NCBI GenBank assembly: GCA_964429855.1
Contig: CAYSDM010000020.1
Span: 4,754 to 68,753 of the forward strand
Length of the DNA: 64,000 bases
Source of the DNA: CALLMM01 sp964429855
Lineage (GTDB): Bacteria; Armatimonadota; Chthonomonadetes; Chthonomonadales; CAJBBX01
Direction: 5' to 3'
Below the pieces are notes generated by a model. It worked only from the letters and a program-made list of their open reading frames with translations. It did no database searches and was not told where the DNA came from. Shown piece after piece: positions 25,494 through 34,463 of this stretch; positions within the stretch are counted from its first letter, which is position 1, and every line of letters starts with the position of its first letter. The position numbers were made by a program, and so were the translations under genes.

Positions 25494-25562
25494 ATGAACG
25501 CGGGATTTTTGATTCTCTTGACCATCAACGACCTTGATGACCTGCCAGGAATGAGCATATGA
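25494..25562 (+). CDS. Possible 22-codon leader peptide overlapping gltB
   Basis: An ATG at 25494 opens a 22-codon frame (MNAGFLILLTIN...) whose TGA overlaps the gltB ATG in an ATGA junction. GGGAAG lies about 10 bases upstream. The layout fits translational coupling, but the peptide is not enriched in Glu or Gln codons and could be chance. Confidence 0.35.
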   Translation: MNAGFLILLTINDLDDLPGMSI

Positions 25563-28500
25563 ACCTTCACGGACTGCCGGAAAAAGACGGACTCTACGAT
25601 CCCCAACACGAACACGATGCCTGCGGCGTCGGGTTCGTCGTCAACATCAAAGGGGTCAAATCGCACGCCATCGTCGAACAGGGGCTGCAGGTGCTGGTCA
25701 ATCTGGAGCACCGCGGAGCCTGCGGCTGCGACCCGGAGACCGGCGACGGCGCAGGACTCACCCTCCAGGTGCCTCATCGTTTCTTGCAGGAGGAGATGCA
25801 GGGACGCCTGCCACAACCCGGCGACTACGGCGTTGGCATGGTCTTCCTGCCGCCGAATCGCGCCGAACGCGCCATCTGCGAAGCCGCCATCGAGCATGTC
25901 GTCCGCTCCGAAGGACAGCAGTTCCTTGGATGGAGAGAAGTCCCCACCGACAATACCCGCATCGGCTGGGCTTCGCGCGCCGTCGAGCCGGTCATCCGGC
26001 AGTTCTTCGTCCAGCGCGGCGCGAACGCCCCGGACGAAGCCGCCTTTCAACGCAAGCTCTATATCATCCGCAAAACCATCTTCCGTGTCCTGGAATCCCG
26101 GAAACTTTCGCAGTGGTCCTACTTCTATATCTGCAGCCTCTCCACCCAGACCATCGTCTACAAGGGGCTGCTGCTGGCGCGACAGATCAGCGGCTACTAC
26201 CGCGACCTGGCCGATCCCCGCGTCGAGACCGCCCTGGCTCTCGTGCATCAGCGGTTCAGCACCAACACCTTCCCGACCTGGCCCCTCGCCCATCCCTATC
26301 GCATCATCGCCCATAACGGCGAGATCAACACCCTGCGCGGTAACCGCAACTGGATGCGCGCACGCGAAGCCAGACTCTCCTCCGAGCTTTTTGGCGAGGA
26401 CGTGAAGCGAATCACGCCGCTGGTCACCGAGACCGGAAGCGACTCCGCTACCCTCGATAACGCCCTCGAACTGCTCGTGATGGGAGGACGAAGCCTCGCC
26501 CACTCCATCCTCATGCTGATCCCCGAAGCCTGGGACAACAATGAGTTTATGGACAGCGACCGGCGCGCCTTCTACGAGTACCATGCCTGCATCATGGAAC
26601 CCTGGGACGGACCCGCCGCCGTCGCCTTTACCGACGGGCGCACCATCGGCGCCGTGCTGGATCGCAACGGGCTGCGACCCGCACGCTACCTCGTCACCAA
26701 AGATGATCTCGTCGTCATGGCGTCCGAAACCGGCGTGCTCGACATCCCCAACGACAATATCCGCCACAAAGGACGGCTTCAGCCCGGTAAAATCTTCCTC
26801 GTGGATACCGTCGAGGGCAGAATCATTGACGATGAGGAGTTGAAGAACCGCCTCGTCCGCCGACGCCCCTACCGCCAGTGGCTCTCCGAAAACAAAGTGG
26901 ACCTGCGCGAACTGCCCGACCCGACCGAAGTCTATACCCCCGATCACGGTACCATTCTCGACCGCCAGCAGGCCTTCGGCTATACCCTCGAAGACCTGAA
27001 ATTCATTCTGGGACCGATGGCGCTGCAGGCAGAGCAGCCGCTCGGTTCGATGGGCAACGACACGCCGCTCGCCGTCCTTTCGCGCCGACCGCAGCTTCTC
27101 TACAACTACTTCAAGCAGCTTTTCGCGCAGGTCACCAACCCGCCCATTGACCCGATCCGCGAAGAACTCGTCACCTCGATGGTCCACTACATCGGCTCCA
27201 ACGGCAGCCTCTTCGATGAGACGCCCGACAACTGTCGGCAGGTGCGCCTGGAATCGGCGATCCTCTCCAATATCGAACTGGAGAAGCTGCGCAGCATCTC
27301 GCGCCCCGGCTTCCAGTCGCGCACCCTCTCGATCCTGTTCGACCCGACCACCGGCGCCCCCGGCATGGAGACCGCCATCAACGCCCTCTGCAAAGAGGCC
27401 AGTCGCGCCCTCGATACCGGAGTCAATATCATCATCCTGTCGGATCGCGGCGTGGATCGCGAACACGCGCCTATCCCCGCGCTGCTCGCCGTCTCCGCCG
27501 TCCACCATCACCTCATCCGCGAAGGAACCCGCACCAGCGTCGCGCTCGTCCTCGAATCCGGCGAACCCCGCGAGGTGATGCACTTCGCCCTCCTCGTCGG
27601 CTATGGAGCCTCCGCCATCAACCCCTATCTCGCCTACGAAACCCTGGCCGATATGCTTCGCGAAGGGATGCTCCCGGCGGAACTCACTTTCGAGAAAGCC
27701 TGCTACAACTTCACCAAAGCCGTCAACAAAGGACTCATCAAGACGATGGCGAAGATGGGAATCTCCACCCTTCAGTCCTATCGCGGCGCGCAGATTTTTG
27801 AAGCCATCGGGCTGCATGAGTCGGTCATTGACCGCTACTTTACCCATACCCCCTCGCGCATCAGCGGCGCGAAACTGGACGTGATCGCGCAAGAGACGCT
27901 CGCCCGGCATCGCTTCGCCTATCCGCCCGTCCACGTCCCCGAAAACCTCGACCTCGATCCGGGCGGACAGTACCAGTGGCGGCGCGGAGGCGAGTTCCAT
28001 CAACTCAACCCCGACACCATCGCCCTGCTGCAGCACTCCGTCCAGAACGCCGATCTCCAATACGCCGAAGACGGCGAAGAGAAGCGCCTGCCGCGAAATA
28101 TCCGCGAATCGCGCGCCTTTCAGACCTACAGGCAGTTTTCCGCCGCCGTCAACCGCCAGAGCGAAGAGCTGGCCACCCTGCGCGGACTGTTCCGTTTCCG
28201 GTTCGCCCCCGAACCGATCCCCCTCGAAGAAGTCGAACCCGCCGCGGAAATCGTCAAACGCTTCGCCACCGGAGCCATGTCGCTCGGCTCCATCAGCCGC
28301 GAAGCCCACGAAACCCTCGCCATCGCCATGAACCGCCTCGGCGGCAAGTCCAACACCGGCGAAGGCGGCGAAGACCCCGTGCGCTATCAGCGCGAACACA
28401 ACGGCGACAGCCGCCGCAGCGCCATCAAACAGGTCGCCTCCGCCCGCTTCGGCGTCACCACCCACTACCTCGTCAACGCCGACGAACTGCAGATCAAGAT

Positions 28501-30157
28501 GGCCCAGGGCGCAAAGCCCGGCGAGGGCGGCGAACTGCCCGGTCACAAGGTGGACAAATACATCGCCAAAGTCCGCCACACCACCCCCGGCGTCATGCTG
28601 ATAAGTCCGCCTCCCCACCACGATATATATAGCATTGAGGACCTTGCACAACTTATTTTTGATCTGAAAAATGTTAATCCCTACGCGCGCATTTCGGTGA
28701 AGCTGGTCTCGGAAGTGGGGGTCGGGACAGTGGCTGCCGGGGTCGCGAAGGCGCACGCCGATCATGTGCTCATCAGCGGTTATGAGGGAGGAACCGGCGC
28801 GTCGCCCCTCTCCTCCATCAAGCACGCGGGCATCCCCTGGGAACTCGGTCTGGCGGAGACGCAGCAGGTGCTGGTCAAAAACAACCTGCGCGGGCGAATC
28901 CGGGTGCAGACCGATGGGCAGTTGAAGACCGGGCGCGATGTCGTGATCGCGGCGCTGCTGGGCGCTGAGGAGTTCGGCTTCTCCAGCGCGCCGCTGGTGG
29001 CGATGGGCTGCATCATGATGCGGGTCTGCCATCTGAACACCTGCCCGGTCGGCATTGCGACCCAGGATCAGGAGTTGCGAAAGCGGTTCGCCGGTCAACC
29101 GGAGCATGTCATCAACTACTTCTTCTTCGTGGCGGAAGAGGTGCGCGAGTGGATGGCGCAGTTGGGTTTCCGCACCTTTGATGAGATGGTCGGGCGCGTG
29201 GATCGGCTGGAGACGACCGGCGCGGTGGATCACTGGAAGGCGCAGGGAGTGGATGTGAGCGTCCTGCTGAAGCAGCCTGATGCGCCGGAAGGAACCCCTA
29301 TTCGCTGCGTCGAGGCGCAGGATCACGGGCTGGAAAAGACGATGGATGTTCAGCTTATCCGGGAGTGCGCCGACGCGCTGGAAGGTCGCGGCAGGGTGTC
29401 GCTGCATAAGCCCATTCATAACTATAACCGCACGGTGGGAACGATGCTCTCCGGAGAGGTCGCCCGGCGTTTCGGCGAAGAGGGGCTGCCGGAGGAGACG
29501 ATTCAACTCTCCTTCGTCGGCTCGGCGGGACAGTCGTTCGGAGCCTTCCTGCACAAAGGCATTGTGATGACTCTGGAGGGAGACGCCAACGACTATCTGG
29601 GCAAGGGCATCTCTGGCGGACGCATCGTCGCCTATCCTCCCCGCGACAGCGACTTTCCGGCGCATGAGAACATTATCGCCGGCAACACCCTACTCTATGG
29701 GGCGACCGGCGGCGAGGTGTTCCTGCGCGGCATGGTCGGCGAACGGTTTGCCGTTCGCAACAGCGGCGCGAAGGCGGTGGTGGAGGGAACCGGCGATCAT
29801 GGCTGTGAATACATGACCGGCGGCGTCGCAGTCATTCTGGGCAAGACCGGACGCAACTTCGCGGCAGGCATGAGCGGCGGCGTGGCTTATGTCTGGGATG
29901 TGGACGGTCTGTTTGAGAAGCGCGTAAACAAAGGCGGCGGATCCATTCTGCTGGAACCGGTGATTGATCCGGAGGACATCTCCCTGCTGCGCGATCTGAT
30001 GGACCGACATCATCGCTATACCGGCAGCGAACGCGCCGCCGAAGCGCTGAAACACTGGAACGAAGTCCTGCCGCAATTTGTCAAAGTGATCTCCATCGAA
30101 TACAAAACCATGCTGGCACAGCTTGCAAGCGAGGCGGAAGGCATGGTGATGGATTGA
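25559..30157 (+). CDS. gltB: Glutamate synthase large subunit (GOGAT alpha)
   Basis: Transfers the glutamine amide to 2-oxoglutarate to make two glutamates. 1532 residues, normal for the bacterial NADPH type. Cys22 (HDACGVGF) is the N-terminal nucleophile of the glutaminase domain once a 21-residue propeptide is removed. Order: class II amidotransferase (about 22-430), central domain, FMN domain (about 830-1200, with SNTGEGGEDPVRY, VKLVSEVGVG and GYEGGTGASPL), the 3Fe-4S cysteines near 1150-1162 (CIMMRVCHLNTCPVGIA), and the C-terminal beta-helix (about 1280-1490). Codon use changes sharply near base 28620-28690. gltD follows 70 bases later. Confidence 0.97.
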   Translation: MNLHGLPEKDGLYDPQHEHDACGVGFVVNIKGVKSHAIVEQGLQVLVNLEHRGACGCDPETGDGAGLTLQVPHRFLQEEMQGRLPQPGDYGVGMVFLPPNRAERAICEAAIEHVVRSEGQQFLGWREVPTDNTRIGWASRAVEPVIRQFFVQRGANAPDEAAFQRKLYIIRKTIFRVLESRKLSQWSYFYICSLSTQTIVYKGLLLARQISGYYRDLADPRVETALALVHQRFSTNTFPTWPLAHPYRIIAHNGEINTLRGNRNWMRAREARLSSELFGEDVKRITPLVTETGSDSATLDNALELLVMGGRSLAHSILMLIPEAWDNNEFMDSDRRAFYEYHACIMEPWDGPAAVAFTDGRTIGAVLDRNGLRPARYLVTKDDLVVMASETGVLDIPNDNIRHKGRLQPGKIFLVDTVEGRIIDDEELKNRLVRRRPYRQWLSENKVDLRELPDPTEVYTPDHGTILDRQQAFGYTLEDLKFILGPMALQAEQPLGSMGNDTPLAVLSRRPQLLYNYFKQLFAQVTNPPIDPIREELVTSMVHYIGSNGSLFDETPDNCRQVRLESAILSNIELEKLRSISRPGFQSRTLSILFDPTTGAPGMETAINALCKEASRALDTGVNIIILSDRGVDREHAPIPALLAVSAVHHHLIREGTRTSVALVLESGEPREVMHFALLVGYGASAINPYLAYETLADMLREGMLPAELTFEKACYNFTKAVNKGLIKTMAKMGISTLQSYRGAQIFEAIGLHESVIDRYFTHTPSRISGAKLDVIAQETLARHRFAYPPVHVPENLDLDPGGQYQWRRGGEFHQLNPDTIALLQHSVQNADLQYAEDGEEKRLPRNIRESRAFQTYRQFSAAVNRQSEELATLRGLFRFRFAPEPIPLEEVEPAAEIVKRFATGAMSLGSISREAHETLAIAMNRLGGKSNTGEGGEDPVRYQREHNGDSRRSAIKQVASARFGVTTHYLVNADELQIKMAQGAKPGEGGELPGHKVDKYIAKVRHTTPGVMLISPPPHHDIYSIEDLAQLIFDLKNVNPYARISVKLVSEVGVGTVAAGVAKAHADHVLISGYEGGTGASPLSSIKHAGIPWELGLAETQQVLVKNNLRGRIRVQTDGQLKTGRDVVIAALLGAEEFGFSSAPLVAMGCIMMRVCHLNTCPVGIATQDQELRKRFAGQPEHVINYFFFVAEEVREWMAQLGFRTFDEMVGRVDRLETTGAVDHWKAQGVDVSVLLKQPDAPEGTPIRCVEAQDHGLEKTMDVQLIRECADALEGRGRVSLHKPIHNYNRTVGTMLSGEVARRFGEEGLPEETIQLSFVGSAGQSFGAFLHKGIVMTLEGDANDYLGKGISGGRIVAYPPRDSDFPAHENIIAGNTLLYGATGGEVFLRGMVGERFAVRNSGAKAVVEGTGDHGCEYMTGGVAVILGKTGRNFAAGMSGGVAYVWDVDGLFEKRVNKGGGSILLEPVIDPEDISLLRDLMDRHHRYTGSERAAEALKHWNEVLPQFVKVISIEYKTMLAQLASEAEGMVMD

Positions 30158-30227
30158 TACGCCCCGAACACAACGGGCACGCCGCATTCGGCATGGCAAC
30201 TCAACGAGGGATAGGGATAGAGAAGAG

Positions 30228-31691
30228 ATGGCGGATCCGAAAGGCTTCCTGAAATATGGACGCGAGACGCAATCGAGAAGACCGATTGATGAGCGCGTAC
30301 ACGACTGGAAAGAGGTGTATATCAACCTGGAGCCGAGACACCTCCAGACTCAGGCGGCGCGCTGTATGGACTGCGGAGTGCCTTTCTGTCATCAGGGCTG
30401 TCCGCTGGGAAACATCATACCGGACTGGAACGATCTGGTCTATCGCAACCGATGGCGCGAGGCGATGGATCGCCTGCATGCCACCAACAACTTCCCGGAG
30501 TTCACCGGCCGCCTCTGTCCCGCTCCCTGCGAAGCCGCCTGCGTTCTCGGCATCAATCAGCCTGCCGTTACCATCAAACAGATCGAACAGCAGATCATTG
30601 ACTATGCTTTCGAGCAGGGATGGGTTGTCCCGGAGCCGCCTGCGGCGCGTACCGGTATGCGGGTGGCGGTGGTCGGATCGGGACCGGCAGGGCTGGCAGC
30701 CGCGCAGCAGTTGAACCGCGCCGGACACTGGGTTACCGTCTTCGAGCGCGCCGATCGGATCGGCGGGCTGCTGCGTTACGGCATTCCCGATTTCAAAATG
30801 GAGAAGTGGGTTCTGGACCGGCGGCTGCGATTGATGGAGGAGGAGGGCGTCGCTTTCCGAACGGGCGTCCATGTCGGAGTGGACATCACCGCTGAAGAGA
30901 TGCGCGCCGAATTTGACGCGATCTGCCTGTGCGGCGGATCCACGATCCCGCGCGACCTGCCGGTTCCCGGACGCGAACTGAAGGGCATTCACTTTGCGAT
31001 GGACTACCTGACACAGCAGAACCGCGTGAATGCTGGAGAGGCGATCCCGGAGAAGGAGCGTATCCTCGCCACCGGCAAGCGAGTTGTGATCCTGGGCGGC
31101 GGCGACACGGGAGCCGACTGTCTGGGAACGGTACACCGGCAGGGAGCCGCCGAAGTCTATCAGATCGAACTGCTGCCGAAGCCGCCGAATGACCGCACGC
31201 CCTCTATGCCCTGGCCCAACTGGCCCATGATCCTCCGCGCCTCCTCCGCGCATGAAGAGGGCGGCATCCGCGAATGGAGCGTCAGCACGAAATCGTTCAG
31301 CGGAGATGAGAACGGACATGTAAAGGCACTGCACGGCGTGCGTCTGGAGTTCGGACAGCCCGGCGCGGACGGACGCCGCGCCATGCAGGAGGTTCCCGGC
31401 TCCGAGTTCACTCTGGAAACGGAACTGGTGCTGCTGGCGATGGGCTTTCTCTATCCGCAAAAGCCCGGTCTGCTGGAGGGGCTGGGCGTGGAACTGGATG
31501 CGCGCGGCAACGTTCGCACAGAAAACTATGCGACCAGCGTTCCGGGAGTCTTTGCCGCCGGAGATATGCGGCGCGGTCAGTCGCTCATCGTCTGGGCGAT
31601 TGCCGAGGGGCGGGAGGCGGCGCGGGCGATCGACGCCTACCTGATGGGCGTCTCGCAGCTTCCGCTGGCGGGCGCGAATCTGCCGGGCTAG
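30228..31691 (+). CDS. gltD: Glutamate synthase small subunit (GOGAT beta)
   Basis: Supplies electrons from NAD(P)H through FAD and 4Fe-4S centres to GltB. 487 residues. The N-terminal Fe-S domain has CMDCGVPFCHQGCPLGN and RLCPAPCEAACVLGI. The FAD site is VAVVGSGPAGLAAAQQL, the NAD(P)H site VVILGGGDTGADCLGTV, and the C-terminal FAD segment GVFAAGDMRRGQSLIVWAI. GAGAAGAG precedes the ATG. Cotranscribed with gltB; a terminator follows at 31716. Confidence 0.97.
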   Translation: MADPKGFLKYGRETQSRRPIDERVHDWKEVYINLEPRHLQTQAARCMDCGVPFCHQGCPLGNIIPDWNDLVYRNRWREAMDRLHATNNFPEFTGRLCPAPCEAACVLGINQPAVTIKQIEQQIIDYAFEQGWVVPEPPAARTGMRVAVVGSGPAGLAAAQQLNRAGHWVTVFERADRIGGLLRYGIPDFKMEKWVLDRRLRLMEEEGVAFRTGVHVGVDITAEEMRAEFDAICLCGGSTIPRDLPVPGRELKGIHFAMDYLTQQNRVNAGEAIPEKERILATGKRVVILGGGDTGADCLGTVHRQGAAEVYQIELLPKPPNDRTPSMPWPNWPMILRASSAHEEGGIREWSVSTKSFSGDENGHVKALHGVRLEFGQPGADGRRAMQEVPGSEFTLETELVLLAMGFLYPQKPGLLEGLGVELDARGNVRTENYATSVPGVFAAGDMRRGQSLIVWAIAEGREAARAIDAYLMGVSQLPLAGANLPG

Positions 31692-31715
31692 GAACGAACG
31701 ATCTCACAAAAGACG

Positions 31716-31745
31716 GGGCAGACCTCGGAAGGTCTGCCCTTCGCT
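31716..31745 (+). terminator. Terminator after gltD
   Basis: GGGCAGACCT at 31716-31725 pairs perfectly with AGGTCTGCCC at 31730-31739 around CGGA and is followed by TTCGCTTT. A second small hairpin (TTTCAGGC/GCCTGAAA, 31745-31762) comes right after. Confidence 0.75.
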
Positions 31746-31746
31746 T

Positions 31747-31878
31747 TCAGGCTCGCCTGAAAAGGGGATGCGCGCGGGCATCCCCGATCTTCCCCGACGC
31801 CCAGGCGGCATACCAGCGGACCCTCTCATCGCTTTCTTTGAGCGCCTTAATATGGCGCTCTACCTCTGGACGGCTCAT
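31747..31878 (-). pseudogene. HEAT-repeat fragment, 43 codons
   Basis: On the minus strand an ATG at 31878 with AAAGGAG upstream opens MSRPEVERHIKALKESDERV, then a HEAT-like VRWYAAWASGKIGDAR, and stops at 31747. The match to repeats in the 23.4-kb HEAT gene (VRRYAALALGEIGDA) is clear. It is one repeat long, so either a relic or a very small HEAT protein. The stop sits inside the hairpin that follows gltD. Confidence 0.5.
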
Positions 31879-31917
31879 CAGCGGTTCTCCTTTCTACTCT
31901 CTTCTACTGCCCTTTTC

Positions 31918-32010
31918 TCACATCCCTGTTTCGAAGGCGGCATCCACTGGTTCTGATAATGAAGGAGATTGCAGTTGTTGAATCAGGCTCTCGATCTGCG
32001 GGTGATGCAT
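31918..32010 (-). pseudogene. HEAT-protein N-terminus fragment, 30 codons
   Basis: The ATG at 32010 with AAGGAGAG upstream opens MHHPQIESLIQQLQSPSLSE and stops at 31918. The start resembles that of the 23.4-kb HEAT protein (IERYLDRLKSPSEQ). It lies directly upstream of the other HEAT fragment, in another frame. Together they look like a decayed or rearranged HEAT-repeat gene. Confidence 0.4.
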
Positions 32011-32110
32011 GGGCTTTCTCTCCTTCCAGCCTCTTATCGCTTCGTACTTACATTTCCTGCGCTTTTTTCTACGATATCTGTTTTCTGCGTGCGAATCGCA
32101 AACTATTCCA

Positions 32111-32178
32111 CGTAATATTGTATATACTTCGCGCGTCTATTACGTATAGCCTTGCATAGAAAGGCATACGATATGCAA
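32111..32178 (+). promoter_or_regulatory. AT-rich upstream region with two perfect inverted repeats
   Basis: Between the HEAT relics and the vWA operon lies the most AT-rich stretch of the region. CGTAATA (32111-32117) is mirrored by TATTACG (32138-32144), and TTGCATA (32152-32158) by TATGCAA (32172-32178). They lie 85-150 bases before the vWA start and could be operators or part of the promoter. No clear -35/-10 pair was assigned. Confidence 0.4.
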
Positions 32179-32262
32179 TAGAGACTCTTGTCGCTTCCGC
32201 GCGGCAAGAGGAGCATCATCATTCAGCACTCTTCCTGGTTTATTACACGAAAGGACAGGACT

Positions 32263-32979
32263 ATGAGTCGTCGTTATTCCCGCCTGGCGGAGAGCCGCTC
32301 ACAGGACAGCGCGCCGGCAGGGGGAGGCAGCTTCTCCTGGCCTGCCGCGCTGGGACTGGCGCTGCTGCTGCTGGCGATAATCGGCGGGATTGTCTGGGCG
32401 ATGAGCCGTTCCAGACCGGTGGAGTTAACCGTACTTGCGGCGATGGATGTCAGTGGAAGTCATACGCGGGAGGAGCGAAAAAAGGCGTTTGGCGTGATGC
32501 ATGCCGCGTATGAGGTGGTTTTCCCGTCACAGACCCCCACCGTTTTATGGGAGTTTGACCAGAAGGCGCGCAAGGTCTATGAGGGGCAGCCCGTCAAGGC
32601 GCGCGATCTGTGGCCCGCGCAGGATGCCATCGTGCAGACCGACCCCAAAGCGCCCGGAACCTACCCGGAGGCGGCGCTGCAGGAGATGCAGCATGCGGCG
32701 CGTCTGGCGGAAGAGCGCGGAGTCAATCAGATCGTTTTGATCCTGATGTGGGATGGAGAGACGCACGATGCCGGGATGCTGCGCAACCTTGCCAGCCAGT
32801 TGGCTTCCGACAAGAAGATTAAAGCGGTCTGGGTGATCGGCGCGAAATCGGTTGAAGGTATCCGCTCGTATGCCGAGAAACTGCTGGAACCGCTGAATGA
32901 TCGCCTGATCGTCACAGGCTCCTTTGATGCGCGTGACGGTCTGGAGAGGCTTCGCGTCATTCTGGAAAAAGGTGAATAA
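32263..32979 (+). CDS. Membrane-anchored von Willebrand factor A-like protein
   Basis: 238 residues from ATG 32263, preceded by AAAGGACAGG. One transmembrane helix (about 26-47) anchors an extracytoplasmic or periplasmic vWA-type domain (about 53-235). The metal-ion-dependent adhesion site reads Asp62-x-Ser64-x-Ser66 (MDVSGS), Thr133 (GTYPEAAL) and Asp164 (LMWDGET), so Mg binding seems intact. First gene of a compact three-gene membrane operon; the next gene starts 2 bases after its stop. I do not recognise a named system. Likely role: ligand-regulated protein-protein interaction at the membrane. Confidence 0.8.
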   Translation: MSRRYSRLAESRSQDSAPAGGGSFSWPAALGLALLLLAIIGGIVWAMSRSRPVELTVLAAMDVSGSHTREERKKAFGVMHAAYEVVFPSQTPTVLWEFDQKARKVYEGQPVKARDLWPAQDAIVQTDPKAPGTYPEAALQEMQHAARLAEERGVNQIVLILMWDGETHDAGMLRNLASQLASDKKIKAVWVIGAKSVEGIRSYAEKLLEPLNDRLIVTGSFDARDGLERLRVILEKGE

Positions 32980-32981
32980 CG

Positions 32982-34463
32982 ATGGACTCGCAGGATCTGA
33001 CGAACCCCAACGGCATGGTTGCCGTCGTCTCCGGTCCCCCTGTCGGCGCTTCCGCCGTCTCCCCGGTCTCTTCTGAGCCGTTACCGCATGTTCCGCTGCC
33101 GCTGGGTCTGGAGATGCCGGAAGGCGCGCAGGGAGAGATGATCTGGTATGCCCCGGCTCTGCGTAACGAACTGCATACCCGCGTCCTCGGTCTGCTGGAG
33201 GAGCTTCAGCGTCTGGCGTCTCAGTATCCGACCGAGGTCTGGAAGATTCGGTTTGACTATGAGACCCGCGCGCGCGCAGCCGCGCTGGAACTGGAGCAGA
33301 TTGAGCAGGCGAGCATTCGACAGTATCAACAGCGTCTGCCGGAGGTCGCGCAGCGCGTGCAGGAGCTGGAGATCGAGATCGCGCGCGTGCGTGAAATGGA
33401 TGTCAAGGCGCAGCAGCGTCTCTCGGAGGAGGAGGAGGCGTTCGCGCACTCGATGGCGGCGGCCGGACTGCCCTGGGAGGTGAAGGATAAGGTGACCGCG
33501 CTTGCGGTGGAGGAGGCGCTGCACCATGCGGTTCCGACGGTGGAGATGCTTGCCGGAGAGCATGGCATCGAGCCGCCGCCCTCCCGTCCACAGGCGAGTC
33601 TGCTGAATCAGATCAAGGACTTTCTCTTTGCCATCGGCGCGCCCGCCGTCTTCGGATTTCTGGTCGCCCTCTGTCTCAGCACCGTGACCGGACTGGTCTC
33701 CATCAGCGACCTTCAGCGCAGCGATCGGATCGGTCTGCTGGCGATGGTCTGGATTCTGGGAACCATTCTGGTGCTGGTACTCGGCGAAGCGGTGGTCAAC
33801 GCGGCGAAAGCCCTTGCCCGTCAACTGGAGTCGGGACGTTTCGACCAGGCGGGTAATCCGGTCGTTCCGCGAATGCGCGGCAAGTGGGTCGCCTTCGCCA
33901 TCCTCTTCCTGATCGCGATGGTCGCGGCGGCGGAACTGACCATCGAAGCCATCGGTCTGCATGAGATGTATCTGATGCGCCGTATAGAACAGGCGCGTTT
34001 CTCGACCGGGCAGATGATCGCACCGATGAATGAAGAGCTTCCTCTCTCCATCTTCTTTTTGATGGGCATGGTCATCACGGGCGTCTATCTGGTCTACAAA
34101 TTCCCCTCGGCCTGGAACGAGAGCGAGAATCGCCTTCGCCGCGCCTGGCTGGAGTGGATGCAGGAAGACTACCTGAATCGCCGTCGCGAGAATGAGAACG
34201 TGCAGGAGGCGTTTCGTCAGGCGGAGCGGGTCGCGCAGGCGGCTGCGCGAAAAGCCGAGATCGGCGAGCGGCTGACGCTGCTGGAGGGGCGACGGGTCTC
34301 CGCGGCTGCCGTCCAACTGGATCCGGACACGCTGGCGCGTCTGAAATATACGTTCGCGGCTGCCGTCGGCGAGGCGCAGCGCCTGCATGACGCCATCGAG
34401 CAGTTGATGAACAAGATCAGGGAGGCGGAAGGCGCCAGCCGACCGACACAATCCCATGTCTGA
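32982..34463 (+). CDS. Coiled-coil four-TM membrane protein of unknown function
   Basis: 493 residues, no family recognised. A Pro/Val-rich N-terminus (1-45) is followed by a long coiled coil (about 62-160), four hydrophobic segments (about 212-238, 248-272, 301-324 and 353-372) and a second coiled coil (about 378-485) rich in Glu, Arg and Ala. It sits between the vWA gene (2-base gap) and the YfaP-like gene (8-base overlap), so it is probably the membrane scaffold of one complex. The heptad-rich helices suggest oligomerisation. Confidence 0.75.
   Translation: MDSQDLTNPNGMVAVVSGPPVGASAVSPVSSEPLPHVPLPLGLEMPEGAQGEMIWYAPALRNELHTRVLGLLEELQRLASQYPTEVWKIRFDYETRARAAALELEQIEQASIRQYQQRLPEVAQRVQELEIEIARVREMDVKAQQRLSEEEEAFAHSMAAAGLPWEVKDKVTALAVEEALHHAVPTVEMLAGEHGIEPPPSRPQASLLNQIKDFLFAIGAPAVFGFLVALCLSTVTGLVSISDLQRSDRIGLLAMVWILGTILVLVLGEAVVNAAKALARQLESGRFDQAGNPVVPRMRGKWVAFAILFLIAMVAAAELTIEAIGLHEMYLMRRIEQARFSTGQMIAPMNEELPLSIFFLMGMVITGVYLVYKFPSAWNESENRLRRAWLEWMQEDYLNRRRENENVQEAFRQAERVAQAAARKAEIGERLTLLEGRRVSAAAVQLDPDTLARLKYTFAAAVGEAQRLHDAIEQLMNKIREAEGASRPTQSHV

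Noticed and set aside
25421..29665. A 1414-codon open frame on the minus strand
   Set aside because: Antisense to gltB, whose conserved motifs are unmistakable; the frame arises from the strong G/C-ending codon bias.
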